A stretch of DNA of 64,000 nucleotides, taken from contig NC_062228.1 of NCBI RefSeq assembly GCF_902686445.1, forward strand, positions 67,870,648-67,934,647, in the 5' to 3' direction. Source of the stretch: Sciurus carolinensis. Lineage: Eukaryota > Chordata > Mammalia > Rodentia > Sciuridae. Each line of letters opens with the position of its first letter. Within the stretch, counting starts at the first letter, position 1. The translations under genes were made by a program, and so were the position numbers. Below are positions 48,694 to 61,165 of the stretch, piece by piece. The notes beneath the pieces were generated by a model. The model saw only the letters and a program-made list of their open reading frames with translations, was not told the DNA's origin and made no database searches.

Positions 48694-49710
48694 ATGGATA
48701 TGGGGTTTATTTTTCTCACTCAGACAGGAGTAGGATTCCTGGGAAATTTCTCCCTCCTTTGCCTCTATAACTTCACCTTGTTCACCAGACGTCACTTCAG
48801 ACCCACAGATTTGATTCTCAATCAGCTGGTACTGGCCAATTCCATTGTTCTTCTCTCTAAAGGAGTACCTCAGACTCTGGCAAGTTTGGGATGGAAACAT
48901 TTCCTGGATGATAGGAGATGTAAGCTTGTCTTCTATTTTTAGAGAGTGAGCACTGGTGTGTCCTTCAGCACCTTGTGCCTCTTCAATGGCTTCCAGGCCA
49001 TTAAGCTCAACCCCGGAATCTGTAGGTGGATCTCGCTCAAGATCAGATCCCTACAGTGCATCGGCTCCTGCTGTCTCCTCTGTTGGACCCTGCATCTCCT
49101 CATAAATTCATTTCTGCCTTTAGTTGTGAATGGTCCACGGAATAAGGAAAATCTCAGTGCAGATGGGAGTCATGGCTACTGTTCCTGGTCAATAGGAGGA
49201 AGTCACAGCACCTTACATTCAATCTTATACTTTTCCCCTGACTTGATGAGTCTGTTCCTCATGACCTGGGCCAGTGGCTCCATGGTGTTCCTCCACAGAC
49301 ATGGCTGTGAATGTGCTGGACTCGCTGCTTGTGCCTCCTGTGCCATAGGGTCAGTCAGTCTGAACTGAGGGCTCTTCAATATGAGCAGATTCTGACATGA
49401 ACATTCTTGAAGAGCCCTCAGTTCAGACTGACTGACCCTATGGCACAGAAGGCACAAGCAACGAGTCCAGCACATTCACAGCCATGTCTGCAGCCCCAGA
49501 CCTTCCCATGAGGTCAGGGCCACATGCACCATCCTGATCCCGACGAGCTCCTTTGTTTCCTTTTACTCCGTCTACACTGTACTGACCATGTGGATGACCC
49601 TAGCTGCAAACAGAGGCCAGTGGGTCGTGAGCAGCTCCGTGCTGGTGGCCTCATGTTTCCCAGCACTCAGCCCCTTTGTGCTCCTCATCAATGACACCCA
49701 GGTCTCTTAG
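48694..49710 (+). pseudogene. Vomeronasal type-1 receptor pseudogene
   Basis: A single-exon V1R (pheromone GPCR) copy. TM1-TM2 text (TGVGFLGNFSLL, RPTDLILNQLVLANSIVLLSKGVPQT) and the start of TM3 (CKLVFYF) lead to a TAG stop at 48940-48942, where the intact relative at 61966-62907 has His. The same frame then continues (GVSFSTLCLFNGFQAI, then TM4, GYCSW in the second outer loop and TM5) to about 49300. There a fold-back insertion of about 140 bp breaks it. TM6-TM7 resume from about 49450 (SHEVRATCTILIPTSSFVSF to LLINDTQVS) with stop TAG at 49708-49710. V1R genes usually have one coding exon of about 300 codons, and pseudogenes of this kind are common in rodent V1R clusters. Confidence 0.93.
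49296..49490. repeat. 84-bp-arm palindrome inside the V1R pseudogene
   Basis: Left arm 49296-49379 and right arm 49407-49490 are reverse complements with about two mismatches, separated by 27 bp. The right arm's end is native V1R text; the left arm is its inverted copy. A third, inverted copy of the loop-side part lies at 49795-49862, in the gene's 3' flank. Confidence 0.93.
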
Positions 49711-51814
49711 TTCCTCTCTCACTGTCGAGTGAGGACAAATTGTGTCTCCTAATCCACTCGCCTGGCAAGGGATCTGTTCTCCTTGAGGTACTTAAATGTT
49801 CATGTCAGAATCTGCTCATATTGAAGAGCCATCAGTTCAGACTGTCTGACCCTATGGCACAGATGTGGCAATATCTCATCTAGCCTCAGCCCTAAGCCAG
49901 ACTAAGCACAGACATCATTCACATAATTAAACAGGGATCTGACCCTGTTTCAAATTGGGGAAGTTTAGGATATTTTAAAATGTGTATTAGAGGAAATTGT
50001 TGAGATTACAGATAAGGATATCCTTTCTTTAAAGTCTTATGAAAACTCACTGAAACCTTTTTGCCATTTTGTTGTTAGTGTTTCAGTATCATTTCTTTTT
50101 AAATTAATTATTTTTCTTGGCAAATTATTTTGTGTTTTTTGGAGATACAATGTGATGTTCTGATCATATTCTATGACTATTTCTTGTTTACTTTAAAGTA
50201 ACAGTGTACGAGGGAAATTGTCATTCTTGTTACCCTATTTTACCAGATTTGAACTCAGTATACAGTTTATTGCTTTGCATCTCACATTTCTGAAGTGCAG
50301 ACAAGGATCTGCATTGAACAAGGACACACCAGCAACCCTTGCCTGAGAACCTCCAACCAAGGACCCAGGAACTCCCTTCCATGCTGCACCCTTGCTGGTA
50401 TCACTTCCCAGTGTAAACAGCAAGCACCTGTGAAACAGTTCCAACACCCCAGGTCTGACCAGGGAAACTAAGGGAAAGTCCCTGCCTAAGACCCCACACC
50501 TATCACGGGTATCTAAAACCGTGGAAGGAGCTTTGGCCATGCACAATCAGCACTATGGGCAAGTCCAGGGACTTCCATCACCCTCACTCTGTCTAAGCCC
50601 CTCTGCACCAAGCTCACCCAGGTGGGGCTCAGGAGTGTCTGGGGAACACCCTCGTCTGCCACTGCACCCTGAAGTACGTATGCCCAGTACCCTGCTTTCC
50701 TGCTTCTCCTCACCTGGTGTCCCTGTCCTGGCACAATGGGACATTGCCTGTCACCCAGGTCCCACGACACTGAGTGTTCATCTGAGGGGAGACTCCTATT
50801 GCCTGGTCTGTTTGTCTTGGTCATTTCCTTTCTAATCCAGCATTCCTGAACACTGTGTTGATCCTTCAGAAGGGATTCTGTCTGCACTTACAACTAAACC
50901 CTTTTCACCTTCAGTTCAGTGCATACGTCTTGAAAAGCAGTGTATAAATTGCTTCAGGAATCCCACTACCCCCAGGACACTGTTCCTTCCTCTGCGTGGG
51001 TTTATGTCCTCCCGGGAAAGCTTCAGGCTTCATGCCCTTCCTTACACAGGTGCCACTACCAACAGGGGGCCAGTGATCTTGGTAGCCCCATTCACTCCTC
51101 AGCACTTGGTTTTTCCCATTCCTGGAATATTTTGTTGGCACTCCAAGGGGAGCATTGCAGCCTCGCTGTAGTCCCTGACCTCCTGCACCTTCCACACCCT
51201 CCACATCTGATGCACCAGGTGGTCAGAGTGGGAAGGGGAAGCCCAGGCCACACCCTTTAGTGGGGATTCCTCAGGAGAGGCAGTGTAATGGTTGGGAACC
51301 AATGGTGTGGTTTCCTGGGCTCTGGGATTGGAGGCTGTCTCTGGTTATCTGAGAGCGTGCTCATTCAGAGCAGAACCATATTGGATTTATGGAGTCATAA
51401 CATGGATCTCCAGTTGGCATCTGAAAGGCAGCTCCTCGGGAGCTCACCTGCAGGAGATGAGGAAATCATCACCTGTGATTGTTCCCCATGGTTAATGGGC
51501 ACTGACAGCAAAATCTAAAAACACCGCACAGGAAACTACTTGTATCATTGTTATTTGGCATCATTTGGGGCAATTTTTGAGGTGATGACTTGTGAATATT
51601 TTAAACAGCAGGATGTAATTTCCCAAGCAGCAGAGGGAATAGTTTGCTTCTCAGGGGAAGGTAGAAGCACAAAAGAAATAAAAGAAGTCCGTGGTATCCA
51701 TCCTTTAAATAACTTTTGAAATTGTAGAGCATTAGCCAGGAAAATAGAGGTGAAAAGTGGGGACGTGCAACAGTGGAGCTTGGCATAACTACAAAGGTCT
51801 AAAGTATGGGTTGA
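49711..51814. other. Unannotated intergenic sequence
   Basis: Apart from the inverted copy at 49795-49862 I identify nothing. Open frames at 50513-50887 and 50521-50835 overlap on opposite strands and lack domain features. Confidence 0.5.
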
Positions 51815-52003
51815 AGTGGCCACGCAGTGATCCCAGTCGCTCCGGAGGCTGAGTAGGAGACCTTTTTCAAGATGTTCATGACACCTTACCATTTAGATTC
51901 TCCCTCAAAAATAAAAAATAAAAGTGCTGGAGATGCTGGGGATGTAGCTCTGTGGTAGAGCATCCCTAAGTTCTATCCCCAGTACCAAAAAAAAAAATAA
52001 GAA
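51815..52003 (+). repeat. B1-dID type dimeric SINE
   Basis: A shortened B1 monomer ('gatcccagtcgctccggagg', about 51829-51900) is joined by 'aaaaataaaaaataaaagtg' to an ID-like monomer ('gctggggatgtagctctgtg', about 51935) and ends in an A-run. The B1 plus ID layout is known from squirrels, dormice and some other rodents. Confidence 0.85.
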
Positions 52004-53014
52004 GAAGAAGAAAGAAAGAGTATGTAGACAGTTAATATCTACAGATCGAAATAGAAGGGTTGATGAGTTGACCAATGATGGGGACAGAAGTCAATTCTGC
52101 AGTGATTGGGGGTTTCTTGGGTCAAGGCACAGGTCCACACATGTGTTCTGGAGGTGCACGACCTGCTGATTGAGTCAAGGCTCTACAATGATTCGTGGTA
52201 TTTGTGTGTAACCAAGAGGATGCAGACGTCCTGGTTAGAGATGCAAGTGAAGAGTTTGTGATGGACGCCTGAAAACCACCAGGGAGTGAGTGGTCACTCC
52301 CTGGGGACTGAGAGGCTGACACCATGAGCAGGCATTTCTGGAAGCACAGAGTTGTACCACTAATGCACTTACATTCATCCTGGGAGAGTGGGAATAAGCC
52401 TCTGACAGGGAGCCCATCAGGATACTCGGATAAGCAGATGAGACCTAAAACCAATATCTCCTCAGTGTCAAAGGAAGAAAGTCAGAGCTTCATTCAGTAC
52501 ATCAGGGACACAGAGGGATGGGGTGGGTTTTACCTGGAGTAGGGTCATCTGCTGTGGGAAAATCCTGTATTGGGGAGTTCTCCTCTGGGTATTGGACTTG
52601 GAGCATATCTCCAACATGGACGTACATCCACGTGGTGGACCTGGGGCACTGGGTATGTGGGTCTCAGGAATCACCTGGAAGATGGCTTACCCAGAGGTTT
52701 GGACCTCTATTAGAAGCCAATAAAAACTCCCCAGTCAACAGGGCAGGATTACTGGAGCCAGAATGTGTGCAGCTGAACTTGACCTGTGTGATATTTTTAA
52801 CTTTCTTCTGGAAGCTTAGGCTCAAACCAGTCGTGTGTCAGATGAGTAGATATTTGGTCCACAGGATGTCCACCTTAGTTGATCCCAGGACTCCAGATTT
52901 CCTCCTTCTCCAGCCCTTAGGAGGTGGGGGCATGATAGAAAATGTATTAAGTTGAAACCTGTGGAAAGAAGAGACTCATTTAGAGAGGCATTGACAGGTT
53001 AGATATTTGGGGAC
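52004..53014. other. Unannotated sequence, possible solo LTR
   Basis: A stretch around 52560-52760 with 'gaagccaataaaaactcccc' (52717 onward) looks like the poly(A) region of a solo LTR, but I could not find matching ends. No gene is seen. Confidence 0.3.
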
Positions 53015-53195
53015 GAGGTATTTGGAATTGAAACCAGGGGCATCTTACCACTGTGCCACATCCCCTGTTCCATTTTATTTTTTACTTTAGACAGCATTTT
53101 GCTGAGTTGCTGAGGCTGAATTTGAATACTGCAATCCTCCTGCCTCAGGCTCCCAAGTCAATGGGACTACAGGTGTGGACCCCCACACCTGGATC
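53015..53195 (-). repeat. B1-dID type dimeric SINE
   Basis: The minus strand gives the ID part (complement of 'gaattgaaaccaggggcatc', 53027) and the B1 part (complement of 'gagttgctgaggctgaattt' and 'ctcctgcctcaggctcccaa'). Confidence 0.8.
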
Positions 53196-53950
53196 AGGTT
53201 GGAATTTTGAAAGGACTTGTTTGAGGAGACCATGATATACCTTGGATGCACAGGCTGTTTGGAACCTTTTGGAAAGTTGATATGTGTGTTCAATTATCAG
53301 AATTGTTGTCCACAACTGTCAACGATGACAGTCCTGGGGTGTTCTGGTCGTGTAGTCTCTGCAGATGTACACACTTCTGTTTCCATATGTATTTTTTTGT
53401 CTGTGAAGAAGAGACTCCCACAGTCCTTTTTCTCTTGGGTGTATTTCAGATGTTGTCCCATCAGTTTATAATAAAGAATATAGGTCTACTTTTTGGCTGG
53501 ATGCATCCACACCTAGAATCCCTGCCTTGAATTTGGCAATCTGTTGTTGCTTGGGTCCCTTTTGACTAGTGACCTGCTGTCTGGGTGTGGGAAGTAGCAC
53601 TTTTCCACCAAGCTCTGTCACGTATGAAGTTAGCAACACCAAGTTCTCATTGCTGTTCACCCAGCTAATCTCAGGGGACTTCGTAGCTAGACAAGGTGTA
53701 TTGGGACAGGTTTGACCTCCCACAAACCATGGCAATGGGCAAGAAACTGAGAACTGGCAGGCCAGCCATTCCAGAGGTGCAGGTCTAAAGGTGCTGCCGG
53801 TGATGCTGCACTTGTGGACATCTTGACATTACTTACAGCCCTGTAGGGAGCTTGGATTCAGGGTCACAGGCTCAGGTTTCATGGGACACTCTGTTCTCCA
53901 GAGTCTGGTGTTGTGGCCAGGGATGGCTATTTCCATGGTGTGTAACATGA
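53196..53950. other. Unannotated sequence
   Basis: No recognisable gene or repeat. Confidence 0.45.
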
Positions 53951-54090
53951 GGCCAACTGATAAAGAAGAGCACTTCACATTGGTTAAAGGAATCATCCAA
54001 AAACAAGACTTAATGATTTTAAATATTTATGCCTCAAACTTTGGTGTAACTATCTACATAAATGAAGATGTTTCCCTCAACAGTGCCCAT
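53951..54090 (+). mobile_element. Old L1 ORF2 endonuclease fragment
   Basis: The frame at 53881-54168 includes TDKEEHFTLVKGIIQKQDLM then ILNIYASN, matching the L1 endonuclease segment at 21801-21885. It is far more diverged than the L1s at 7-35 kb and so belongs to an ancient L1. Confidence 0.7.
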
Positions 54091-55020
54091 CACCAGTGGC
54101 CAGAGCCTTCAGAAGGAGGGAGAGGATGTTGTCAGTGTCTACAGAGAAGAAAGCTCAGGGGTCACTGACAGGTGCCTGTTGAATTTAGTTAAGAAAGATT
54201 TTAGAGTCACATTGGAGGGAGCCCTGTGAAGCTAGGTTGCTTTGTAGGTAGTGACATCATTGAAATTATATCTAAACACTTAATGAGGAATATGTTGCCA
54301 CCAGAACCCAAAAGGAATGGGAAGATTCTGTATCTGTGTGCCTTGAGGAGCATGTGGACACACCTCCTTGGAGGACGGCATGTGGCACTCTTGATGTTCC
54401 TCAGTAGAGTCCTAAGGGAGTTGGGCTGCAGGACAGAAACTGTCCAAACAAACCCTGGACAGAGCCCGGGGATCACAGAGCTGGAACACACCTACTGGTG
54501 TCGATTGGGTAGATCAGTGACCAGGATCACTCCTGAGCTAAGGAAAGCAGTCATCACTGTTCTCTTTTGGAATAAGCAGGGCTCCATGGTGCACCTGCAC
54601 CTGTCCTGCCTTTTTCTCCCTATTTTCTGGCCTTGAAACCACTTGAAGTAACAGTCTTTCTCTGTTCTTTAGACTTGGTCACCTGCAGTCATGGTTTCCA
54701 GTGTCTGCCTATGAGAGGGAGGAGGCCGGGTGCATCTGGCCAGTAGTTTGTCCCTGGGATGCTCCTGGGGGGAAGCTCCATGGGACAGCACATTTTCTCC
54801 TCTGGATATTTTTAGAAGAGATGTATCTCTAGGGAGGCAGGGTTCTGACTTCCCCCACCCTGCTCTTTTCAGATAAGCTCCTGGTTGCTCAGTTAACCTC
54901 TGCCCCTGGCAGGACCTCCCTTCCTAGGGCTTCTCAACCTTCCTTTTGTGGTTAATTGGCTTACAAGTAAAAACTTTTACTGTCTTGAATTAGGGGGTAG
55001 TTTACGAATACACAAGTGGA
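54091..55020. other. Unannotated sequence
   Basis: One 136-codon open frame (54226-54636) without recognisable features; nothing else. Confidence 0.45.
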
Positions 55021-55137
55021 GGGGCTGGGGCTGTAGCTCAGTGGCAGAGTGCTTATCTAGCATGTGTGAGGCACTGGGTTTAATCCTCAGCACCACATAA
55101 AAATGAACAACTAGAAAAAAATCTTTTAAAAAAAGAA
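55021..55137 (+). repeat. ID-type tRNA-derived SINE
   Basis: It reads 'ggctggggctgtagctcagt', 'ggcagagtgcttatctagca', 'tgtgtgaggcactgggttta', 'atcctcagcaccacataaaa', then an A-rich tail. The box A and box B positions are those of the tRNA-Ala-related ID family common in squirrels. Confidence 0.93.
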
Positions 55138-58018
55138 TAGAGATGTGGAAAGCTTCATCCAGAATCTTTTCCCAGCCATGGCTCTGCATCCTCTTCTGAA
55201 CAGGTTATGGCTTGACCAGAATGTAGAGAACCCGATGGCCTCACTCTTCATCGCCAATGCAGGCCTGAATTCTCTCTTTCTCCCTTCTTCACATTTCTGC
55301 CATATTTTATGGGCCTGTTCTCTGCTGAGCTCTGAGATCTCAACATTTCCCTGGGACATACACCTAGCACACAACTCCCTATTTGCCTCTGTGGCTTTGC
55401 ACCTATAGGTTCAGCTGCTAAGCAGGTCCTCTCAGTCTGCCCTTCTTCTGTAATGCTGCTTCTTAGAGAGTCCCTGCTTGACCAAGCAAGCCAAGCTCCC
55501 CACCCTCCTCTATATTGCATTTTTCCTTGTAAAATCTAATTTTAGTGGAGAAAGAAAGCCTGTGAAGTTCATAAGGTGATGTTCTGAAATATGTGATCAT
55601 TCTTGATATCAAAAGGGAACCCTTATCCCAAACCACACCAAGTGTTGTCTGATCACCCTGCAGTGTTGTCCATAAAGAGAAGGGTGCAAGAGCTCTACTT
55701 CCTGGTGCCATGTCCTGAGCTGCTTCCCTCTGCCACACCCTTCCACCATGATGCCCTGCCTCACTCGGGCCCAGAACTTTGGAGTCAGCTGACCATGGAC
55801 TGAACCTCTGACTCCTAAGAGAGTCTTCCAGGAGCCCTGCAGTGGAGTAAACGTGGGCAAATACAGACCGGTGAGTGCCTGCCAAAGCACACAGGAGACC
55901 CAAACACGTCTGTGCATGAACACAAGGAGGAATGCCCTCAGGAAGTCAGATGGAAACTGTTTCTGTAGGGAGGCAGAAGGGAGGAGCTGGGGCACAGTCT
56001 TCATGGATCAAAGGCAGATGACCAGACAAGCAAGGACTGTAAAAATGAGCAAAATGGAAGTAACACAGTTCAAGACTTCTGGGGCCCATGATCCTGGCAG
56101 TTCATTAGCAGGTGTTTTCCTCCGAAGTTAAGGGAAGAGCAGATGCAGGAGGGTCTCTACAGGCACTGAGTTGGGGTTGAAAAGCCAGTGCTGCACCTGG
56201 CCTGGACCCACAAATTCTCCCATTTACCAATGAAGAGTTTAACTGGCAGTGGTAGCCAAAGTATTTTAACTGTGGTTGTGGTTTGATTTCATTTGTTTGA
56301 TGACTTGATGGAGTTGGCCACCTTTGCCTCGGAGTACTGAGGATCTCATATGCAGGATCCACCTTAGGAGGTATATCTCACTTCCAGCATGGCCACACAC
56401 TGCACACTGATGATCCGGCTAACCACAGACCACAGAGGACAGTGGTCTACAAGCTATGTCACCTACTGACACCACAGCCCTTATGACCAAATTGCCTGAG
56501 GGCACATGTGTTGGACCGAGTTGGTTTTCACGTGAGGCATGACTGCACATTAACTGAAATCCTGATCATGCCATTGACGGTCACTAAGGTTGACCTTGGG
56601 ATAAGTTTGCTTATTTTTTAACTATAGCTGGGAAGGGATGGGGACAGTCCAGGTTGACAGCAGAGAACATGCCTGCTCATTCTAGTACAAGTTCATTTAG
56701 AACCCATCAAATTGGATCAGAGGCATGAGGTCACATGGGCGGTGTGTCAAACACTGTCAGAGTGAGCCAGGAGCTCTTCAAACCTTCCACATCCTCACCT
56801 GAATCATGCAGTAGGGCCACCAAAGTTGGTGGCATGTGGTGGGACATACTGAACTGCACCTCAATCCAGCACCTGGTGAGCCTGTCAGGCCAACTACAGG
56901 CTCCTGACCCTGTCCCAGGATCAGCTCCACAGGAGCTCGCTGCCTGCTCTGTGCTGGAGAGGAGCGGAGCACCTGCCTTGCAACTGGAGGTCAGGGGCTC
57001 AATCCCACACCACACACAGTCACCTGACTGCTGTCCCAGTGGTGGACAAGTCCGCTGACCTCATCTGACCCCTGCAGTGCTGCTCATGCCTCTGAACCAA
57101 CTCCCATCTTTACTTCCAGCTCTGAATTTTGAAACTCTGCAGCCTGTGGACCCATCCCAGGCCTCCGGTAACCCCTACGTCTATGTGTGCACATGTGTGT
57201 TCATAATCCTCTGCTCGCCTTCTGTGAGAGCCTTTCTAAACATCCCCCACATCCCTGGGCCTTGGCTTCTGCACCTGTCTTCTTACATCTGCTGGCAGCC
57301 TTTGCTCTTTGATTTTGACAGAGCTCAGGACTGCACTCCATTCCTCTGCTTTCACAGATGAGCTCTGTCCTCGTGCAGAGTGCCACTGCAGTTACAGGTG
57401 TAGTGACATTCACTTCCAGCAAGGGGGATGGCCACAGATCCCATGCTTTATCCTGAGGTTCGCTTGCTGGGCAGACACTGTTGGCCAGCCTCTGCCTGCT
57501 GTCCTGCCAGCAAGTGCCCACTGGGTGAGCCGCTCTGCTTTCAAGTTAGCGACCTTCTCACCAGTGAGTTTCACCCAGAAAATCCAGAAGGAACTCTTCT
57601 GTGCAAAGCATTCCTGCTTTGGGGGCTGGAGCATCACATACCGTTCATTGGCTGGAGAACTCCTGTCCCCTCCTGCCACTCAGTGTCTCCCTCTGTCCTC
57701 CAGGTTGCCCTCTGTGTAATCTACCCCTCCTCCCTGACTCCTGCTGACTGAACACCAGTCACCTCTCCAGTTTAAAGCCACAGCTCATGAGTGCACCAGT
57801 GAAACTCCACATCAAGTATGACCCATGAATGGGATCCTGATTAGAGCAAGCATACTCCATGTATGAATTCGTCCAAGTACACGCTACTATCATGTAGGTC
57901 TGAAAGAACAAAGGCATCAGTATTCAGTTAGGATATTGATAAAATATTCACAATGTTTAATGTTAATTTTCTTACAATGGCAGAATTCATCCTAAAAGAG
58001 AAATTATTTTCTATTTTA
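55138..58018. other. Unannotated intergenic sequence
   Basis: Nearly 2.9 kb in which I identify no gene, L1 or SINE. Frames up to about 146 codons exist on both strands (for example 55463-55903 minus, 57309-57719 plus) but overlap one another and show no domains. Confidence 0.45.
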
Positions 58019-58198
58019 TTGGTACTGGGGACTGAACTGTGGGGTGCTCTCCCACTGAGCTCCCTCTCTACACATTTTTATTTTTTACTTTGAGACAGGG
58101 TCTCACTAAGTTGCAGAGGCTGGACTCTGACTGGTAATCCTCCTTCCTCAGCCTACAGAGTGAGGATCGCAGATGGGCACCACTACTCCCAGCTCCCA
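58019..58198 (-). repeat. B1-dID type dimeric SINE
   Basis: Complement of an ID monomer ('attggtactggggactgaac' at 58018) followed by the complement of B1 ('gagacagggtctcactaagt' at 58092). Confidence 0.85.
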
Positions 58199-58495
58199 GT
58201 CTGTTTCTAGGATGCTAGTGCGAGTTTTTTTCCACGGATCTGTATTGTGACATCGGGTATTGCGGTTCCTCCATCATTGCCATTTTAGTTCAAGAGTATT
58301 TTAGCTATTTAAGTCTTTACGCTTCGTTTGACTGTTAGGATTTTCTTTTCAGTTCTCTGAAGAATTTCTTTGGTATTTTGATGGAGATTGCATTGAATCC
58401 GTGTACTGTTTTGGGCGCATGATCATTTTAACAATATTGATTCTGTCTATGACCATGGATGGTCTTTCTGCCTTTACTAAAGAAGGGCAGAAACT
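58199..58495 (-). mobile_element. Old L1 ORF2 fragment (inverted block)
   Basis: Minus-strand L1 text around 'gagattgcattgaatccgtg' (58384) and 'aacaatattgattctgtcta' (58430), equivalent to 18200-18275. Well diverged. Confidence 0.8.
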
Positions 58496-59345
58496 TTTAT
58501 TCAACTCTTCTTCCAACACAGGATAATGTACTGAACGCATAAAGAACTAAAAACACATCACCAATAAAATTTAAATCAACCAATGGGCAAACAACCTGAA
58601 AGCATTTCTCAAAAGACGTATCAAAGGCAATAATCACTTGAGAAATAGCCAACAGGAAAATGGAAATTAAAAGTATATTGAGATTCCATCCCACCCCAGT
58701 CGGAAAGGCTGCAACCAAGATTACAGAGAACAATAATTGCTGGTGAGATGAGGAGTTTGGGGAAATGTAAATGAATGCACCCATACTGAAATCAGTGTGG
58801 AGGTTCCTCAAATACTAAGCAAAACATCCATATGATCAGCTAAGAACTGCTGGGCATGTACCCGAAGGACTAAAGTCAGCATGCCATGGAGACACGGGCA
58901 CACCTGTGCCCAGTGTGTCAAAATTCACAGTAGCTGAGTCATGGACTCAGTCCAAGGTCCCATCAGCACATGAGTGGATTAAGAAATTTTGGAACAAATA
59001 CACAATGGAGTATTGTTCTGTCATAAATAATAACAAAATCATGTTATTTTCAGCACAATGGTGGAATTGAAGATCATCACATTAAGTAAAACAAGTGAGA
59101 CTCACAAAGACATGTTTCCCAACTTTTCCCTCATGGGGAGTCTAGAGAGGGGGAAAGTTAACATGAACATAACAGGGAGAATATTAGAGAAGACGAAGGG
59201 GATCCGAGTCTGGGAAGGGAAAAGTCATGGAGGGTAACGGGGGTGGATATGGTCCACATATGCACCAATGTGTGGCATGAAACCCGTTATTCTCTGTGAT
59301 TAAAGTGTATTAATAAGAAACAAATGTGTGCTTTTTATCACAGAC
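58496..59345 (+). mobile_element. Old L1 3' end (plus block)
   Basis: The plus strand covers the ORF2 C-terminus and 3' UTR: 'tggaaattaaaagtatattg', 'gagattccatcccaccccag', 'gtgtggaggttcctcaaata', 'acacaatggagtattgttct'. Together with 58199-58495 it may be one twin-primed insertion. No open frame is left. Confidence 0.8.
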
Positions 59346-59889
59346 ATTTAAAAACTACCACTAGTCAGCAAAAGGCACAGTAAGTTCCAAACTCTCATCC
59401 TGGGGTCATTTTCTAACCCAGTATTTTTGTGGATAGCTGAGGACCAGGAGGGCAGCAGACCCAGGTGCAAACTCCTGACCGTGGGAAAGGAGGGGACATG
59501 AGACTGACTCAGCAAGGAAGGAGAGCAGGACTCTTGCACAGATCCAGGTGCTCCACCTGGGTCATGTCTCTCGGAAACCAGTGCCTGGGCACCATGGACT
59601 GGCACAGCATGGTGGCCAACTAACTGAACACCTTTGTTCATCCAAGGGAGTCTGGGATGTGCCAGGTCACCTGGTAGGCAGGCTAGGTGGCAGTGGTGAC
59701 CAGGTGATCAGTAGGGCAAGAGGGCCCCAGCGCTAGGGCAGCTCGAGTCAATCTCCAAGGTTCTGGTGCTTCAGGCCTTTGAGTCTCTCACCTGGGCTAC
59801 CTGATCTCTATCCTGTGACCGCCAGGATTGGGTTTGCATTTCTGTGCATCCTTAGTGACCTTCCTGCTCCCATCTGATCTTAGTAACTC
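59346..59889. other. Unannotated sequence
   Basis: No recognisable gene or repeat. Confidence 0.45.
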
Positions 59890-60230
59890 GAGTCTTGTTT
59901 TTCCTTTGATGAGTTTAGAGTTTTGTTCATTTTCTGGATCCTTCCAAACATCTGACATTGCCTTCTGCTGATGATGTCTGTTGATTTTCCTTCCACATTT
60001 CCTGTGCCTTTTCTCTTTCCTTCCTAAGTCAGCCTTGGGTTCAGCTAGCTCTTCTTTTTCTAGCTCCCTAAGGTGGACTGACAGCAGGTTAACTTGACTT
60101 CTGTACTCATTTTTACTTGGGCTGCTGCAGATTCAAACTTCCTTCTGATCACTGCCTTCATGTTTCCCCCACACTTGAATGTGTTGCATTTCTGTCTTTG
60201 TCTCAAAAGACAATCATCTCACGCTGCTGC
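59890..60230 (-). mobile_element. Old L1 ORF2 fragment
   Basis: The minus-strand text around 'ctcttctttttctagctccc' (60048) and the following 'ctgcagattcaaacttcctt' resembles the L1 region after the endonuclease. Heavily decayed. Confidence 0.5.
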
Positions 60231-60945
60231 CAACTATCGCATCCTAATTGGAAAAACACTCATGAGAGCAGCTGACAGGGTCACAGCTCTGAGCCTGCCA
60301 AGGGCCATCAGAAACTGCGTGGGTTCTATGACACCAGAGTGCCATGTCCTTTCCAGGGATATGGCTGCAGGGTAACTGGTGACTGCAGAGCTACCGTCTG
60401 CATGTGAAATTGAGGGCATCACAAAAAGCACATTGTGCAGAGGACTGACAGATGCCAATCAAGGATTTATTATAAATCAGGAACTGAGGTGGGGAAGCAT
60501 TTTCTCAGGGTGTACAGTGTAAAATGTGCAGGTTTTATGGAAGTTTGAGAGAGATGCATAGGTTTGAATATGAGGATGAATCCCTGGACATGCCTGTGCT
60601 AGAAACTCAGTCACATTGGGAGTCACTTGTCTTTAAAATCTGCTTCCTTTTCTTTCTGAGAGAACTGAAGCAGGCCCTACTTACAGAAAGAGAGATTTAG
60701 ATAGATGTCATGGTGTGGACATGCACAGCAGGTCACTGGAAGGCTCCCAGGCCAGGGAGGGTGTGGAGCAAGGTGGGTAGGAATTCCCAAACTCTCTCTA
60801 GCTCTGGTTCAGCAGGGACTCACCAGGTCCCTTCTCCTCTGCCCAGCTGTCATGCTGAGGCTCAGACCCTGGGAAACAGATTTGGGTTCCTGGCAGTTGG
60901 AGGAAGATGTGAGGAACAGTCAAGAGAGAAGACATGCTTTATTTG
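60231..60945. other. Unannotated sequence
   Basis: A minus-strand AATAAA-like complement at 60466 hints at an LTR end, but no termini were found. No gene is seen. Confidence 0.4.
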
Positions 60946-61165
60946 GAGGCAACACCAACACCAGCCCCAACCTCAGGCCAGCCCCAGAAACACCACCAAT
61001 CCCAACCCCAGCTCTATCCACAGAACAGCCCTGGTGCCAGCCCAACCACAGCCCAGCCCAGCTTCAGCCCCAATGATGCCCCAGATCAAGTCCAGCACCA
61101 GTCCTGGTCGAGCCGCAGCCCAGCCCCAGCCCCAGTTTCAGCCCCAGCCCTGCCCCATACAAAAG
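60946..61165. repeat. CAGCCC-rich low-complexity stretch
   Basis: Irregular repetition of CAGCCC, CAACCC and CAGCCCAG. Open frames of up to 169 codons across it (proline/glutamine rich) are explained by this composition. Confidence 0.85.

Noticed and set aside
50513..50887. Opposed 104- and 124-codon frames as genes
   Set aside because: They overlap on both strands and lack motifs; chance frames in GC-richer DNA.
52560..52760. Solo LTR with CAATAAA
   Set aside because: No matching LTR termini or target duplication found; kept only as a note in the spacer entry.
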